DNA of 64,000 nt from Stomorhina lunata (lineage: Eukaryota > Arthropoda > Insecta > Diptera > Rhiniidae). Positions within the stretch are counted from its first letter, which is position 1; every line of letters starts with the position of its first letter. Location: assembly GCA_933228675.1 (NCBI GenBank), contig OW121741.1:131515290-131579289 (forward strand), written 5' to 3'. The notes beneath the pieces were generated by a model, which made no database searches, was not told the origin of the DNA, and saw nothing but the letters and a program-made list of their open reading frames with translations. A program made the translations under genes and the position numbers. Shown piece by piece: positions 46,661 through 58,050 of this stretch.

Positions 46661-48243
46661 TTCTCTGCTTTTAAATCCTACAAAAAAACAAACTAAATGA
46701 CGCAACTTGTTTAAGTTTAGACATAACTCAGTTGACAGTTGTCTGAGTTAGAGGCAGTCTTCTCATTTCTGTAAGAGCTGTTTTACTGGTAAAAGTGTTA
46801 AGCGCTCTACGAAAAAGCTGCTGGACCTATTTTTATTTCTGATCCAGGTTTTATTTCAAAGCTTAAACTATACCGAAATTATCTAAAACTGTCTTTTCGT
46901 TTCAAATAGTTCATTAATTTGTGTATAAAGAAACTACACTCATGACAGTAAGGTACCCTTCCCTATGTTGTTGAAGATAAAATCTATTCTATTTTTCCCT
47001 TTAATAAAACAACAACTCATTAATTGATTGATTTGGTTGCCAGAGCAACCAAACCAGTTTACAAACTAATGAATAATTTTTACCACATGTAGATGTGAAC
47101 GTATGATTAATATTTATTACTCTCTGAGTACAATCATGCATGAAAATAATTAAAATAACTCATACGTCACCCCCAACTATTTACAAAAAATTTACAAAAT
47201 TTACATAAATATTTTCGTTTTGTACATAAATAAATCATAAAATTTAATACAATATTTAAAAATTTAAGCTGATTATTTTGAGCAAATTAATAAATTTAAG
47301 CCTTAAATTGAAAATTTCAATTTCTCTTCTTCATTTATTAAATTTTCGTTTCGAAAACTGGCTTTAAATACATATTTCATGATTATTTCATTAATTATGA
47401 GCTGATAAGGACAGACAAGAGGTAAAAAGGGGACAAGAAAAGGCAGCCAAAAATAAAAGGATAATTTATTATTTAGTGACAGTTGTTTATTTACCATTTC
47501 GTAATTTATTTTATTTATTTATATCTTTTTTATTATTTATTATTCATATTTATATATGAAAAATATGCGTTTATAATAATAAATGGTTTTAATGAAAAAA
47601 CCACAAAACCACGCCTACATTTATGGCTAAAAACAAGAAACAAAAAAAAAACAAGCACGTTCCAATTATGTTAATTATGTTCACGTATAAATGAATAATT
47701 TAAAATTTTTTCCCTCGTATGTAAATTATTTTTAATGTACACAGAAAGAACATGACTACGAATTGCAAATATTGCACTACCAACTGGCAGAAACCACAAT
47801 GAAGAACTCTAAATTAAGCAAAAAAAATAACAAAAGAGTAAAAAACACCGAGTTAACCAGAAAAACAAACATATAAAACCTCAAAAATTAACCTCAGCAC
47901 ACAATCCTGCCAACATTAAGTGCAATACTCAAAGTGCATTTTGTTACTATAACAAACATTCACTTCAACTAATTTAAATAGCATAAAAAGTTTTATTAAA
48001 GTGGAAAGTAAGTAAAGAATTTAACAGATTTTAAAAAGCTTGAAACGTAAAGTTGGCATTTGAAATCTTCAAACTAAAATATTAAAGCTTTCCATCTTAG
48101 TATCAGAAATATATTACACTTATTTGATAGGGTGAACTCTCTGGAATACAAATATATAAAAATGTAGTCATTTGTGCCATATATCACTACAAAATTTCAA
48201 AAATTGTAAAAAAGAAATTTTTTAAAATCTTTTTCAAGAATTT
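46661..48243. other. Mariner flank then unique AT-rich DNA
   Basis: 46687-46900 resembles 53056-53200 (AAATGACGCA, TTTAGACA and GGCAGTCTT blocks), probably the non-coding 5' part of the mariner. The remainder holds no recognisable gene. Confidence 0.5.
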
Positions 48244-49058
48244 TATGTATGTTCTTTATAGAATAGTAAACTGTGAATTTGATCATATTATGCTCTTTAG
48301 CGAAGATGTTGCGGATAAGCCGGCGAAGGTTTTTAAGTTGGTAAGACTAATTTCCGTTAGGTGGCGCCATTGAAAATTACTAAAAATTAATTAAATCGTA
48401 AACTGTATATTTGATAATACTATGATCTTTAGCAAAGTTTTTTAGTTGGTTTGAATAATTTCCGACAGGTGGCGCTGCTGAAAATTACTCAAAATCAATT
48501 TTATCGTAAGCTGTACATTTAATCATGCTATAATCTTTAGCAAAGTTGCTGCACATGAGCCGACGAAGGTTTCTTAATTGATATGAAGAAATTTCGACAG
48601 GTGGCGCCACTGAAATTTACTCAAAGTCAATTTAATCGTAAGCTGTACAAAGTCCAACAGGTGGCGCCACTGAAAATTACTTAAAATAATTAAATCGTAA
48701 ACTGTGCATTTGATCATGTTATAATCATTAGAAAAGTTGTTACGCATAAGCAGACGAAGGTTTCTTAGTTGGTATGAACAACTTCAGGTGGCGCCACTGA
48801 AAATTACTCAAAATGAAATAAATCGTAAACTGTGCCTTTGATCAGGCTATAATATTTAGCAAAGTTGTTGTGCATGAGTCGACGGAGGTTTCTGTTGGTA
48901 TGACCAATTTCCAAAATTTTTCAAAATGAGTTAATCTGTAAACTATGCAAACTATGTGTTGATCGGAAAAAATAAATAAAATAATTCGAATTTAACTGAA
49001 CATTTGCACAAAATGCTTATCATAAAGCTCCGAGCAAGGCTCGGTCAACTAGATACTA
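48244..49058 (+). mobile_element. Helitron-like element, copy 2
   Basis: Similarity to copy 1 starts at TATGTATGTTCTTTATAG and runs through a variant of the 124-132-bp tandem repeat (about six units, some internally deleted). It ends at the hairpin CCGAGC-AAG-GCTCGG (49030-49044) and TCAACTAGATACTA. GGTGGCGCC is kept in four units (near 48360, 48600, 48660 and 48784). Here the terminus CTAG is canonical for Helitrons. The 5' module of copy 1 is missing. Confidence 0.65.
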
Positions 49059-50589
49059 TCGTTCTTATACTAATAACGGGGACTTCAAAATTTAAAAAAA
49101 ATGTAAAATTTTTCTTGAAATTATAATAAACCACAGTACAGTGGTGCAAATGAGTTTTTTTTAGTATTAACTCTGCAGTTTCTAAACTACTAAACGGATT
49201 TTGACGAAATTTGGAACATCTGTAAAAGAGGAGTTAGGCTTTTGGAACAACGTTTAAGGCATCTATCAGTGGGCTCTACAGAGGAGCAAATTTGCCCTGG
49301 GTGCGTAAAACTTTTGCTAATTTAGTCCGATCCAAAAGATTTACATTTTTGAAAACTTCTTAAAAAAATTAAAAATTAAATTAACATTTCTACACTATCT
49401 CTTATAGTTTAAGAGATATTTAACTCCGAATATCATTTTTGCATTTTTTGGCATAACTTCTGGTCTTTCTTGGCTTATTTGTGGTAAGAAGGAACATTTG
49501 TTTAAAAAATGCTAATAAACTTCCAAATGAATAAGAAGAAAAAACTTTTAAATTAGGTAAAGTTTATAGCACAGAAAAATTGTATCGAAAAAAGCTTGAA
49601 AAATTAAATACATAAAAAAAGTAACTTTATTTTTTTCTATATTTTTGAAAAATGTTTTCAAAAGACTAAATTTTTTCTTACATTTTCCAAAAGACTAGGC
49701 TTCAGGGATGCGTGTAAATTATATTTTGAATAATTTTGGACATTCACCCATACGAAAATCAGCAATTTTTCAGGGGTGTCATAGAAACCAATTTCATTGG
49801 TATTGGTTTTGAAAACGACAAAAAAATTAAATTGGTGTCATGAATTCCAATATTAATGTTCGAGCTACATTTTCTATTGGTTTTATGTGTCACAGAAAAT
49901 AATATTATTGGTTTAGTATTGGAAATAAACCAAGTAACTTACAGTTAACAGATTTCATTTCAAAATTTGTCTATCAATTTAAAACAAAGGCGTACTGGCC
50001 AACTGGTGCCTTTTTCGATTTAAAGATCCACTAAGAACAGATTTTTGAAAATTTGGCCCTGTGGAGGATAAAAAAAGGCAAAATTCAATAACGCTATAAT
50101 TCCCAAACTAAAAACAATAGAACCAAAATTGAAATCGAGTTTGGATCAGTTACAAAAATAATAAAAAATAACAGTACAAGTGGTAAGTACTTTTCGAAAA
50201 AAGGAGAGAAAAAGAGAAAAAATATTTTTGGTACTTTTTAACTTTAAAAGAGATGGGTGAAAAGTTTTCACAGCATTTTGTGTCATGTAATAAGATAAAA
50301 CCAAGTTTAGGTACTTTTTGTCTTTTGACTTTGGAATCAATGAATCGTATCGACATATTTTTTGCAATTTAATGAACATCGCATGTAAGTGACAATCGTC
50401 CTTTGATTGGCTGTGGTTTGTTTCTTGGTGTAGGTTGATTACATTTTTTCCAGTCCACAATTCGGTCATTTCATGATACAACCTTCATTTGTCCAAATCG
50501 CAGCGTTTTCTTTATACCTAACCACAAACATCGCAAAAAACTAAAAGTTTTTCTTCAAATAATTTTCTTTAATAATTTTTATTTCATTT
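49059..50589. other. AT-rich region, probably old transposon remains
   Basis: CGGATTTTGACGAAATTTGG near 49196 is of a type often seen in fly non-coding repeats. A motif ATTGGT/CCAAT recurs at 49780-49960. The overlapping minus-strand open frames at 50146-50481 show no domain I recognise. Confidence 0.45.
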
Positions 50590-50900
50590 TTATACCCTTC
50601 ACCAATAGGTGAAAGGGTATTATAAGTTTGTGATTCCGTTTGTAATTTTTTTATTAGTGATCGTAGACCCCATAAAAATTATACCGATCGACTCAGAATC
50701 GGGAGGAGAATCGATTAAGCGATGTCCGTCTGTCTGTCTGTCCGTCTGTCTGTCTGTCTGTTTAAATCAAGTTTCTGAAGCCCCTGGAGGATGTTCTTAC
50801 ATAAATTATATATCAGATTTTAGGAAATTCTCCCGCAATGAACGCTATTAAATTTCATTAAAATCGGTTTATAAACACCGAAAATATCGAAAAAATACCA
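50590..50900 (+). mobile_element. 5' fragment of the TTATACCCTTCACC repeat
   Basis: TATACCCTTCACC and GGTGAAAGGGTATTATAA form the same terminal hairpin as at 25910. GCGATGTCCGTCTGTCTG and a CTGT run (about 50727-50762) follow, then AAATTTCATTAAAATCGGTT. The 3' half with the mirrored end is absent. Confidence 0.65.
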
Positions 50901-51165
50901 GAAATTTAAAAACTGACTTGGATTCTATGACACCACTGTTTGTCTGTAAAAAAATTTGATTATGGATTTCAAAACTTTTTTTAATAACATTATATTAAGT
51001 ATTATTAAGAGTTCGATATAAAAGGATGGTTGAGGCCATCCACTGGGAGTCAAGGATAACAGAAGAAGAAGAAATATTAAGTGTAATATTCGTAAGGTCT
51101 GTGCAAAAATCTGATAAGGCCCGGCTATAAATAGGTTCACACTGACCGTTTAAAAAAAAACTCAA
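50901..51165. other. Short unique region
   Basis: Contains GGATGG-TTGAGG-CCATCC, a small hairpin at about 51023, and a GAA run. This may be the tail of a retroelement, but I cannot support more. Confidence 0.35.
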
Positions 51166-52130
51166 ATTTTCGAAAAGCGTACTCTTCTGTATTCAAAAAT
51201 GTTGATTAAAATTTCAGAATCCATTCTGAAATTTATATTTCTGATTTTCAAAGATATTGGTATATACTGTGTCCAAAAATGGTCATAATAGCTTGTTCAG
51301 TTTTAAAGATTTTGCGAAAAAGATTACAAACTAATGTTAAAAAAATACATAAATTATTGCAAAAAGTGTAGTTTTCTGTATTCAAAAATGTTTATTAAAA
51401 TTTCAAAACTCATTCTGAAATTAATATTTCTGAATTTCTAATATATTGGTCTACGCTATTTTCAAAAATCATCCTAATACCTTGTTTAGTTTTAGAGATT
51501 TTTGCAAAAAATTACAATATAATATACAAAAATTATGTAAATTTATTGCTGTTGCATTTTTTGACAAAAGTCTTAAACCAATTTCTTAATTGTGAAAAAT
51601 TTTGAATCACACTAAAAATTGTACAAAATTGTCCCTTTCTATTGATGTATAACATGTCTACCTTATCTTATTTTTTTTTTTTTGATGTAAAATAAATGCC
51701 TTTGGAATAAAACGCATTTTGCGAAAAAGATTACAAACTAATGTTAAAAAATTACATAAATTTATTGCAAAAAGTGTAGTTTTCTGTATTCAAAAATGTT
51801 TGTTAAAATTTCAAAACTCATTCTGAAATTAATATTTCTGAATTTCTAATATATTAATCTACGCTATTTTCAAAAATCATCCTAATACCTTGTTTAGTTT
51901 TAGAGATTTTTGCAAAAAATTACAATATAATATTCAAAAATTATGTAAATTTATTGCTGTTGCATTTTTTGACAAAAGTCTTAAACCAATTTCTTAATTG
52001 TGAAAAATTTTGAATCACACTAAAAATTGTACAAAATTGTCCCTTTCTATTGATGTATAACATCATCTTATTTTTTTTTTTTTGTAAAATAAATGAAATT
52101 GGCTTTGGAATAAAAAGCATAAACAATACG
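51166..52130 (+). repeat. 407-bp tandem repeat with internal subrepeats
   Basis: GCGAAAAAGATTACAAACTA occurs at 51314 and 51721, 407 bp apart, and the following sequence matches to about 52100. Within it, TTCTGTATTCAAAAATGTT recurs at about 51184, 51374 and 51781, showing a subrepeat of roughly 190 bp. Copies look highly similar. Confidence 0.9.
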
Positions 52131-52364
52131 TCATGCTAACAACAGATGGAGCAACTTCACTGTTCTAGATAAGATTTGAAGTGCAATTTAAGTGTTGAAT
52201 AATATTAAGCTTTATCTCTCATATTCACCATATTCCACCTCTCTACTATTTCTCTCTCTTCTACTTTCGAAAGATATTACTTAATTCGAAAATACATTTT
52301 CCTATAGTTAATATATATGTATATTAATTGTATAGATCGTTTTTGCTTGAGTATTAAAATTCTC

Positions 52365-52662
52365 TTAAAAAAAGTCCCTCTGGGCTACATTTGGAGAATA
52401 TGGCGTATGAGGGGCAATTCGCTTCACATTGATTGTTTTCCGCTTCGGAAGGTAGTCAATGTAGATTATATCCCGTACTTCCCAAAAATATAGCAATGAC
52501 TTTATTGGCAGACAGCCCCACCTTTGCCTTCTTTGGCACCGATTTACTTCGATAAACCCACTGCTCAGCACTTCACAGGCGGCTGATCATCAAAACGTTC
52601 GGCATCGGCCACATCAAAATTCAGATTAATCTTTTTTAGCATGTCAAACTTAGCCTTGGTTT
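52365..52662 (-). pseudogene. Mariner transposase C-terminal fragment
   Basis: The minus-strand frame contains IIYIDYLPKRKTIN, matching the mariner block between the first two catalytic aspartates. APHTPYSPNVAQRDFF follows, matching the third-aspartate block (YSPDLAP-D-F). The segment that should lie between them, with the HDNA-type second aspartate, is deleted. Stops interrupt the upstream part, where DDQPP is visible. The gene is dead. It continues toward 53200 but is split by a 267-bp MITE. Confidence 0.75.
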
Positions 52663-52667
52663 GAGCA

Positions 52668-52934
52668 AAGACTCTACAACATAAAGATTTTGCACTTCCA
52701 TACATTGATTTTCCCTATGGTCTTTTTGATAAGTCCCATAAAAAATAAAGTATACCGCTTTTACTCTAAGTCGGAAACAACTAATGGAGACGATTATCCT
52801 ATGAGAGAAAGCTAAGGCACACACACGTGGCCATGAAATGTACGTTTGTTTTTGCGCTTATGTGTGTTTTTTATTGTCCTTTATCCACTTCAAACAAATG
52901 TATGGAGTGCAATATCTTTATATTATGGAGTCTT
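52668..52934 (-). mobile_element. MITE copy 1, 267 bp, inside a mariner remnant
   Basis: Imperfect terminal inverted repeats of about 40 bp: left AAGACTCTACAACATAAAG then TTGCACTTCCATACATT; right, read inward, AAGACTCCATAATATAAAG then TTGCACTCCATACATT. It matches 55260-55572 in opposite orientation (shared: CTCCATTAGTTGTTTCCGA, GTGTGTGCCTTA, AAATCAATGTATGGAA). No coding capacity. Confidence 0.8.
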
Positions 52935-53779
52935 GGGTTTGAGTGATGTTTTATTCCTCTAAAAATAATACGTAAAGAGCAGACGAAAGTGTATTTTTTC
53001 CATTTTCTTCTCAAACCCCGAGTTAGTCTGCTTTAAACAGATAGCAATCGCAAATCAAATGACGCAGCTTCTTCAAATTTAGACAGGAGTCAGTGGACAT
53101 TTGTATATTGACAGGGGCAGTCTTGTTATTTTAAAAAGTAGGCCGGTAATTCACGAAGACAAGGACTTTTTGACATGCCCTCGTATTATTTTATTTCTCG
53201 CTCGAATTACAAATTTAACGAAAGATGTATCCTTTATGCTGTTGCCATTGCCATTTGAAAGTTCTATAGTTCTTAATGTACGAGTATTTAGTAAATGCTC
53301 TTAAAAATATGCAATACATACATATATAATAATACATACACTTAAGCACATAAATACATACATATATACATATGTATTTACGCAAATACATACATATTTA
53401 TATATTCACAAATGCAAAGTGCAATGAATGTCCTTCACATTTACGTAGAATTTATCTGCATATTGAAAGCATATTGATGGTAACACTGTTTGCAGCTGCA
53501 GCAACAACATTTAAATATTATTTCGAGGAATAAAGAATAAAATTATTTTATTTTAACAGAAAAAAGTTTTTTTTATTTAATGCTTAAATCTAGGTTTATA
53601 TATAATAGCAACGAGAAAGATTTGGTTTTATTGTTATGGCAAAAAAGGATTTGTATTATGGAATGTATAATAATAATTTTAAATTGAAAAGAGAATTTAA
53701 TATAAAACCGACAATATGTGTTAAAAATTTTGCTAAAACCTCAGAATTATTTATGAATTCCTACTCATTTTCTAAATAA
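52935..53779. other. Mariner 5' flank and TACA-rich DNA
   Basis: 53056-53200 matches 46687-46900 beside the other mariner fragment. About 53310-53410 is a CATA/TACATA low-complexity tract. No intact gene is seen. Confidence 0.5.
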
Positions 53780-55250
53780 AAAAAATTTAAAGATTTTTTT
53801 TAGTTGAGACACAAACCTGACCAAATGTGATAATTGTAAAATATTGAGTATTTTCGTAAAGTGATCAAAATGTTGTAAAATTAATTCTTAATACATATTA
53901 AATTTCGCGAATTTGATTTTTGTTATCGAATTCAAAAACCAAAATATTTGAAATATTAAACTTAACATTTTCATTTTAGAGTAAGCAAAAATTTACTCTG
54001 TTAACAAATAACTATAGTGAAATTAACTCCAAATATTAAATTTTGGGAATTTAGTTTTTGCTTATCGAATTCAAAAACCAAAATATTTCAAATGTTATAT
54101 AACATTTTAATTTCTGTGTAATAACAGAGTAATCGAAAAGTTACTCTGTTAATGAAAAACTATTAACTATAAAAACTTCAATTATTAAATTCCGAGAACT
54201 TGGTTTTTGCTAATCGATTTCAAAAACCAAAATATTTAAAATATTATACTTTTCATTTTCATTTCTGTATAACAACAGAACAAGCGAAAAGTTTACTCTG
54301 TTAACGAAAAACTATAGTAATATTAACTCCAAATAATAAATTCCGGGAATTTTGCTTTTGCTTATCGAATTCAAAAACCAAAATATTTAAAATGTTATAT
54401 AATATTTTCATTTCTATATCATAACAGAGTAAGCGAAAAGTTACTCTGTTAACGAAAAACTATTAACTATAAAAACTTCAATTATTAAATTCCGAGAACT
54501 TGGTTTTTGCTAATCGATTTCAAAAACTAAACTATTTAAAATATTATACTTAACATTTTCATTTCTGTATAACAACAGAGTAAGCGAAAAGTTTACTCTG
54601 TTACTAAAAAAACAATAGTGAAATTAACTCCAAATATTAAATTCTAGGAATTTAGTTTTTGCTTATCGAATTTAATTACCAAAATATTTAGAATGTTATA
54701 TAACATTTTTATTTCTATATAATAACGAAAAACTATATATTATAAAAACTCCAAATATTTAATTTCGGGAACTTGGTTTTTGCTAATCGATTACAAAAAC
54801 CAAAATGTTTAAAAAATTATACATAACATTTTCACTTCTGTACAATAACAGAGCAACGAAAAACTATAGTAATATTAACTCCAAATATTAAATTCCGGGA
54901 ATTTTGTTTTTGCTTATCGAATTCAAAAACCAAAATATTTAAAATGTTATATAACATTTTCATTTCTGTTGAAGTACAGAGTAAGCGAAAAGTTACTCTG
55001 TTAACGAAAAACTATTTTAAGGCAAAAAACTGATTAAATATAATTATTAGAAAATTCTAAATGTTCTTAATAGTTTGTTTAGAAATCCTCCGAAAACGAC
55101 TGTAAAATATTTTTGACCAAAAAGTGGTAAAATTAACTACAAATATCAAATTCCGGGAACTTGGTGTTTGCTTATCGAATCCACAAACCAAAATATTTTA
55201 AATGTTAAACTTAACATTTTCATGTCTGAAAGATAACAGAGTAAACGCTG
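53780..55250 (+). repeat. Alternating tandem repeat, about 9 units of 120-152 bp
   Basis: Unit landmarks fall near 53899, 54036, 54187, 54337, 54486, 54638, 54759, 54889 and 55148. Two forms mostly alternate: GGGAATTTAGTTTTTGCTTA (form A) and GAGAACTTGGTTTTTGCTAA (form B), so the effective period is a dimer of about 300 bp. Most units carry a hairpin AACAGAGTAA-GCGAAAAG-TTACTCTGTT, with stem changes in some. Confidence 0.88.
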
Positions 55251-55259
55251 TTGTTGTAC

Positions 55260-55572
55260 AAAGACAATAAAATATAAATATATTACGCTCCATACATTTG
55301 TTTTGTAACAAAAGTGAAATTAAAGTGAATAAAGAACAATGAAAATACATAAACGCTCAAACAAACATAGATTTGATGATCATGCGTGTGTGCCTTAACT
55401 TTTTCTCATTGGAAAATAATCTCCATTAGTTGTTTCCGAATTAGAGTAAAAGTTGTTTATTCTCATTAGAGTCAAAAGGGGTATACTTTCCTGTTATGGG
55501 ACTTTTCAAAACGACCATACGGCAAATCAATGTATGGAATTGAAACATCTTTATATTATAAAGATGTTTCAT
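55260..55572 (+). mobile_element. MITE copy 2, inverted relative to copy 1
   Basis: Homologous to 52668-52934 in the opposite orientation; together they bracket the alternating tandem repeat. Its right end carries an extra palindrome GAAACATCTTTATA-T-TATAAAGATGTTTC at about 55543-55571. Confidence 0.75.
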
Positions 55573-55906
55573 AATTTTCAAATTATCTCATGATAAATTT
55601 CTTTTTATTGGGTCTTTATTAAACTAACGCAATTTAGGATTAAAACCGGAAGTTATTTATTTCTTAAAAAAAATGATAGAATGTAAAAGTAAATGTAAGA
55701 GGAAAATGTATAAGTCACACAAAAATGTTCTTTTGATATGAGAATGTATTAGTTAATTTAATTAGTATTGATTTTTGGATCAATAAATTCCTCAAGTAAA
55801 GGTTTCCAATTTATAAATAGCCACTAAATAACGCACAAAGCAAACACATAAATAACAATTTCAGTAGATACTTTTGTATGGCAACACATTTGGCTAAAAT
55901 ATCCTT
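55573..55906. other. Unique AT-rich spacer
   Basis: No gene or clear repeat is seen. Confidence 0.5.
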
Positions 55907-55910
55907 TTAA

Positions 55911-56157
55911 CCCTTATCCTGTATTTAAAAAAGTATAACGCATATGACATTTGTGGGTCAATTTTGCCCAATTTAAAAAATTTAAATATTTTAAACTAAA
56001 TGTACCAATTGCTTAAGTTTTTTTAAAAACGCTTTGTCAAAAGGTCTACAAAAATAAGAATTTAAATTGTAGTAGTAATTCCTAACAATAATCGTAAAAA
56101 AATAATGAACAAATTAAACTGTTTGGGCAATTTTGACCCATTAATACAGGATAAGGG
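55911..56157. mobile_element. piggyBac-type MITE, 247 bp
   Basis: Flanked by TTAA at 55907-55910 and 56158-56161. Terminal inverted repeats CCCTTATCCTGTATT are perfect for 15 bases. A subterminal pair follows, GGGTCAATTTTGCCCAA against TTGGGCAATTTTGACCC. TTAA duplication with CCC ends is the piggyBac hallmark. No coding capacity. Confidence 0.92.
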
Positions 56158-56375
56158 TTAATATATGAAATTTTTTTAATAATTGTTGGTTAGAGGTAGA
56201 AAAAAAAATACAATCCCATGTACTGGGTCCTTTGTACAGATCGTTACTACTATCATTATCTGAGACCAGTAAACAATTACGCGTATTTGGGTTATTTGTA
56301 TATTGTCAGTGTGAAAAAAGTGACTATACCACATTACCGGCCTAATCCTGGACATGGCCTAATCGCTTTTTGAAA
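56158..56375. other. Spacer with a dispersed word
   Basis: ACTATACCACAT and AATCCTGGACATGGCC (about 56323-56360) recur at about 58152-58230, which indicates remnants of a shared repeat. Confidence 0.5.
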
Positions 56376-57470
56376 AATTTCCTATAAATAGTAAATTTAT
56401 GAAAAATTACCAATAAATAGCCAATTTTTGTAAAATTCCCTATAAATACCAAATTTTTTTAGAATTTCCTATAATAACAAGTTTTGAAAAATTTCCTATA
56501 AATAACAAATTTTTAAAAATTTCCTTTAAATTAAAGGAAATGTATAAAAAAAATCGTAAGTTTTGGAGTTTTAACAAAAAAAACTTCCTTACATTTTTTA
56601 AAATTTCCATATATTTTAAAATCTATAAAAAATTTCCATGCATTTTAAAATTCATAAAAAAAAATTTCCATCAATTTTGAAATTTAACAATTTGTTTATA
56701 CAAGTTTCCAACAATCTTGGCGTTAAAAAAATCTTAATACCAAATTTTTTTAGAATTTCCTATAATAGCAAGTTTTGAAAAATTTCCTATAAATAACAAA
56801 TTTTTAAAAATTTCCTTTAAATTAAAGGAAATGTATAAAAAAAAATCGTAAGTTTTGGAGTTTTAACAAAAAAAACTTCCTTACATTTTTTAAAATTTCC
56901 ATATATTTTAAAATCTATAAAAAATTTCCATGCATTTTAAAATTCATAAAAAAAAATTTCCATAAATTTTGAAATTTAACAATTTGTTTATACAAGTTTC
57001 CAACAATCTTGGCGTTAAAAAATATTTTTAGAAAAATTCCTATAAATATCAAGTTTAAAAAAAAAATTCTATAATAGCAAGTTTTGAAAATCAATTAATT
57101 GGAATTTAAACAAAACAATTGGAATTTAAACCAAACAAACTTCCGTACATTTCTTAAAATTTACATAAATTTTAAAATTTATAAAAAAAATGTCCATAAA
57201 TTTTAAAATTCATAAAAAATTTCCATAAATTTTGAAAATTAACAATTCGTTTATACAAGTTTCCAAAAATTTTGGTATTAAAAAATTTTTTTTAGAAAAA
57301 TATCAAATTTTAAAAATTTTTCTGTAAATAGCGAATCTGTAAATAACAAATTTTAGAGAAAATTAAATAGATTTTTTATGAAAATTTCCTTTAAGATGAA
57401 AATTTTTGAAAAAAAAGTCATATACATAAATAGCAAATTTTTGAGAAATATCCTACAATTTTTTTTTTTA
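56376..57470 (+). repeat. Decayed 29-bp-like repeats with a 291-bp tandem duplication
   Basis: Early units resemble the 29-bp satellite (AATTTCCTATAAATA). A block beginning TACCAAATTTTTTTAG at 56447 repeats at 56738 (offset 291) and contains CAATCTTGGCGTTAAAAAA. The rest is poorly ordered AAATTTCCATA-type sequence. Confidence 0.8.
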
Positions 57471-57479
57471 AATTTCATA

Positions 57480-58050
57480 TCGTCACCTAAAAGACGAAAT
57501 AACATATCTACAGTTTTCAAAAGTTTACAGGAGAGGGAAAAAACGTTATAAAATTGGAACTATTTGCAATATTTAAACGAAAATTATGTATTTAGATTAA
57601 AATTAAACCAGAAATATATATCGATTGAAAAAATTGTTGTTTGCTATGTCACTTAGGTTATTTGGAAATCCTAAAATATCAAACCAAATAACCTATCTGC
57701 AGTACTAATTAGTATGAATAAATACATTTTTTTTGTACATATGAATATTAAATAAATTAAATAATAACAGTTATAGTTTCATTTACTGGTTTAAAAAAAT
57801 TAAAGTACTTTATTATTGTTTTAATTTCACTATGCAACAAAATTAAACTTTTATCGCGATTTCTGATGATTTAGTTTTATATTTTTTAAGTGCGTAACGG
57901 TCCTCTAGGTACAAAAACTGTAATAATTTGGTCATTTGTGATCAAAATTTTGCACAGATATACGTTGTGATATAAGGAATAATAATAATCCATAAAAAAA
58001 CTCAATTTTGAAATTTTTGCAGATAGGTTATTTGGTCTTTAAGATGACGA
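57480..58050. mobile_element. DNA transposon remnant with about 45-bp inverted ends
   Basis: The left end TCGTCACCTAAAAGACGAAA and the right end, read inward, TCGTCATCTTAAAGACCAAA, then AATAAC and TATCT blocks, are imperfect inverted repeats flanked by TA. A third, internal copy of the end motif forms a hairpin GGTTATTTGG / CCAAATAACC at about 57656-57693. 571 bp, no transposase. The superfamily is uncertain; TA flanks suggest a Tc1/mariner relative. Confidence 0.75.

Noticed and set aside
49130..49160. TACAGTGGTGCAAATGAG as a mariner terminus
   Set aside because: I could not find a matching inverted end within a reasonable distance.
50146..50481. 111-residue minus-strand frame
   Set aside because: No recognisable domain, overlaps another frame, and lies in AT-rich intergenic-type sequence; expected by chance at this scale.
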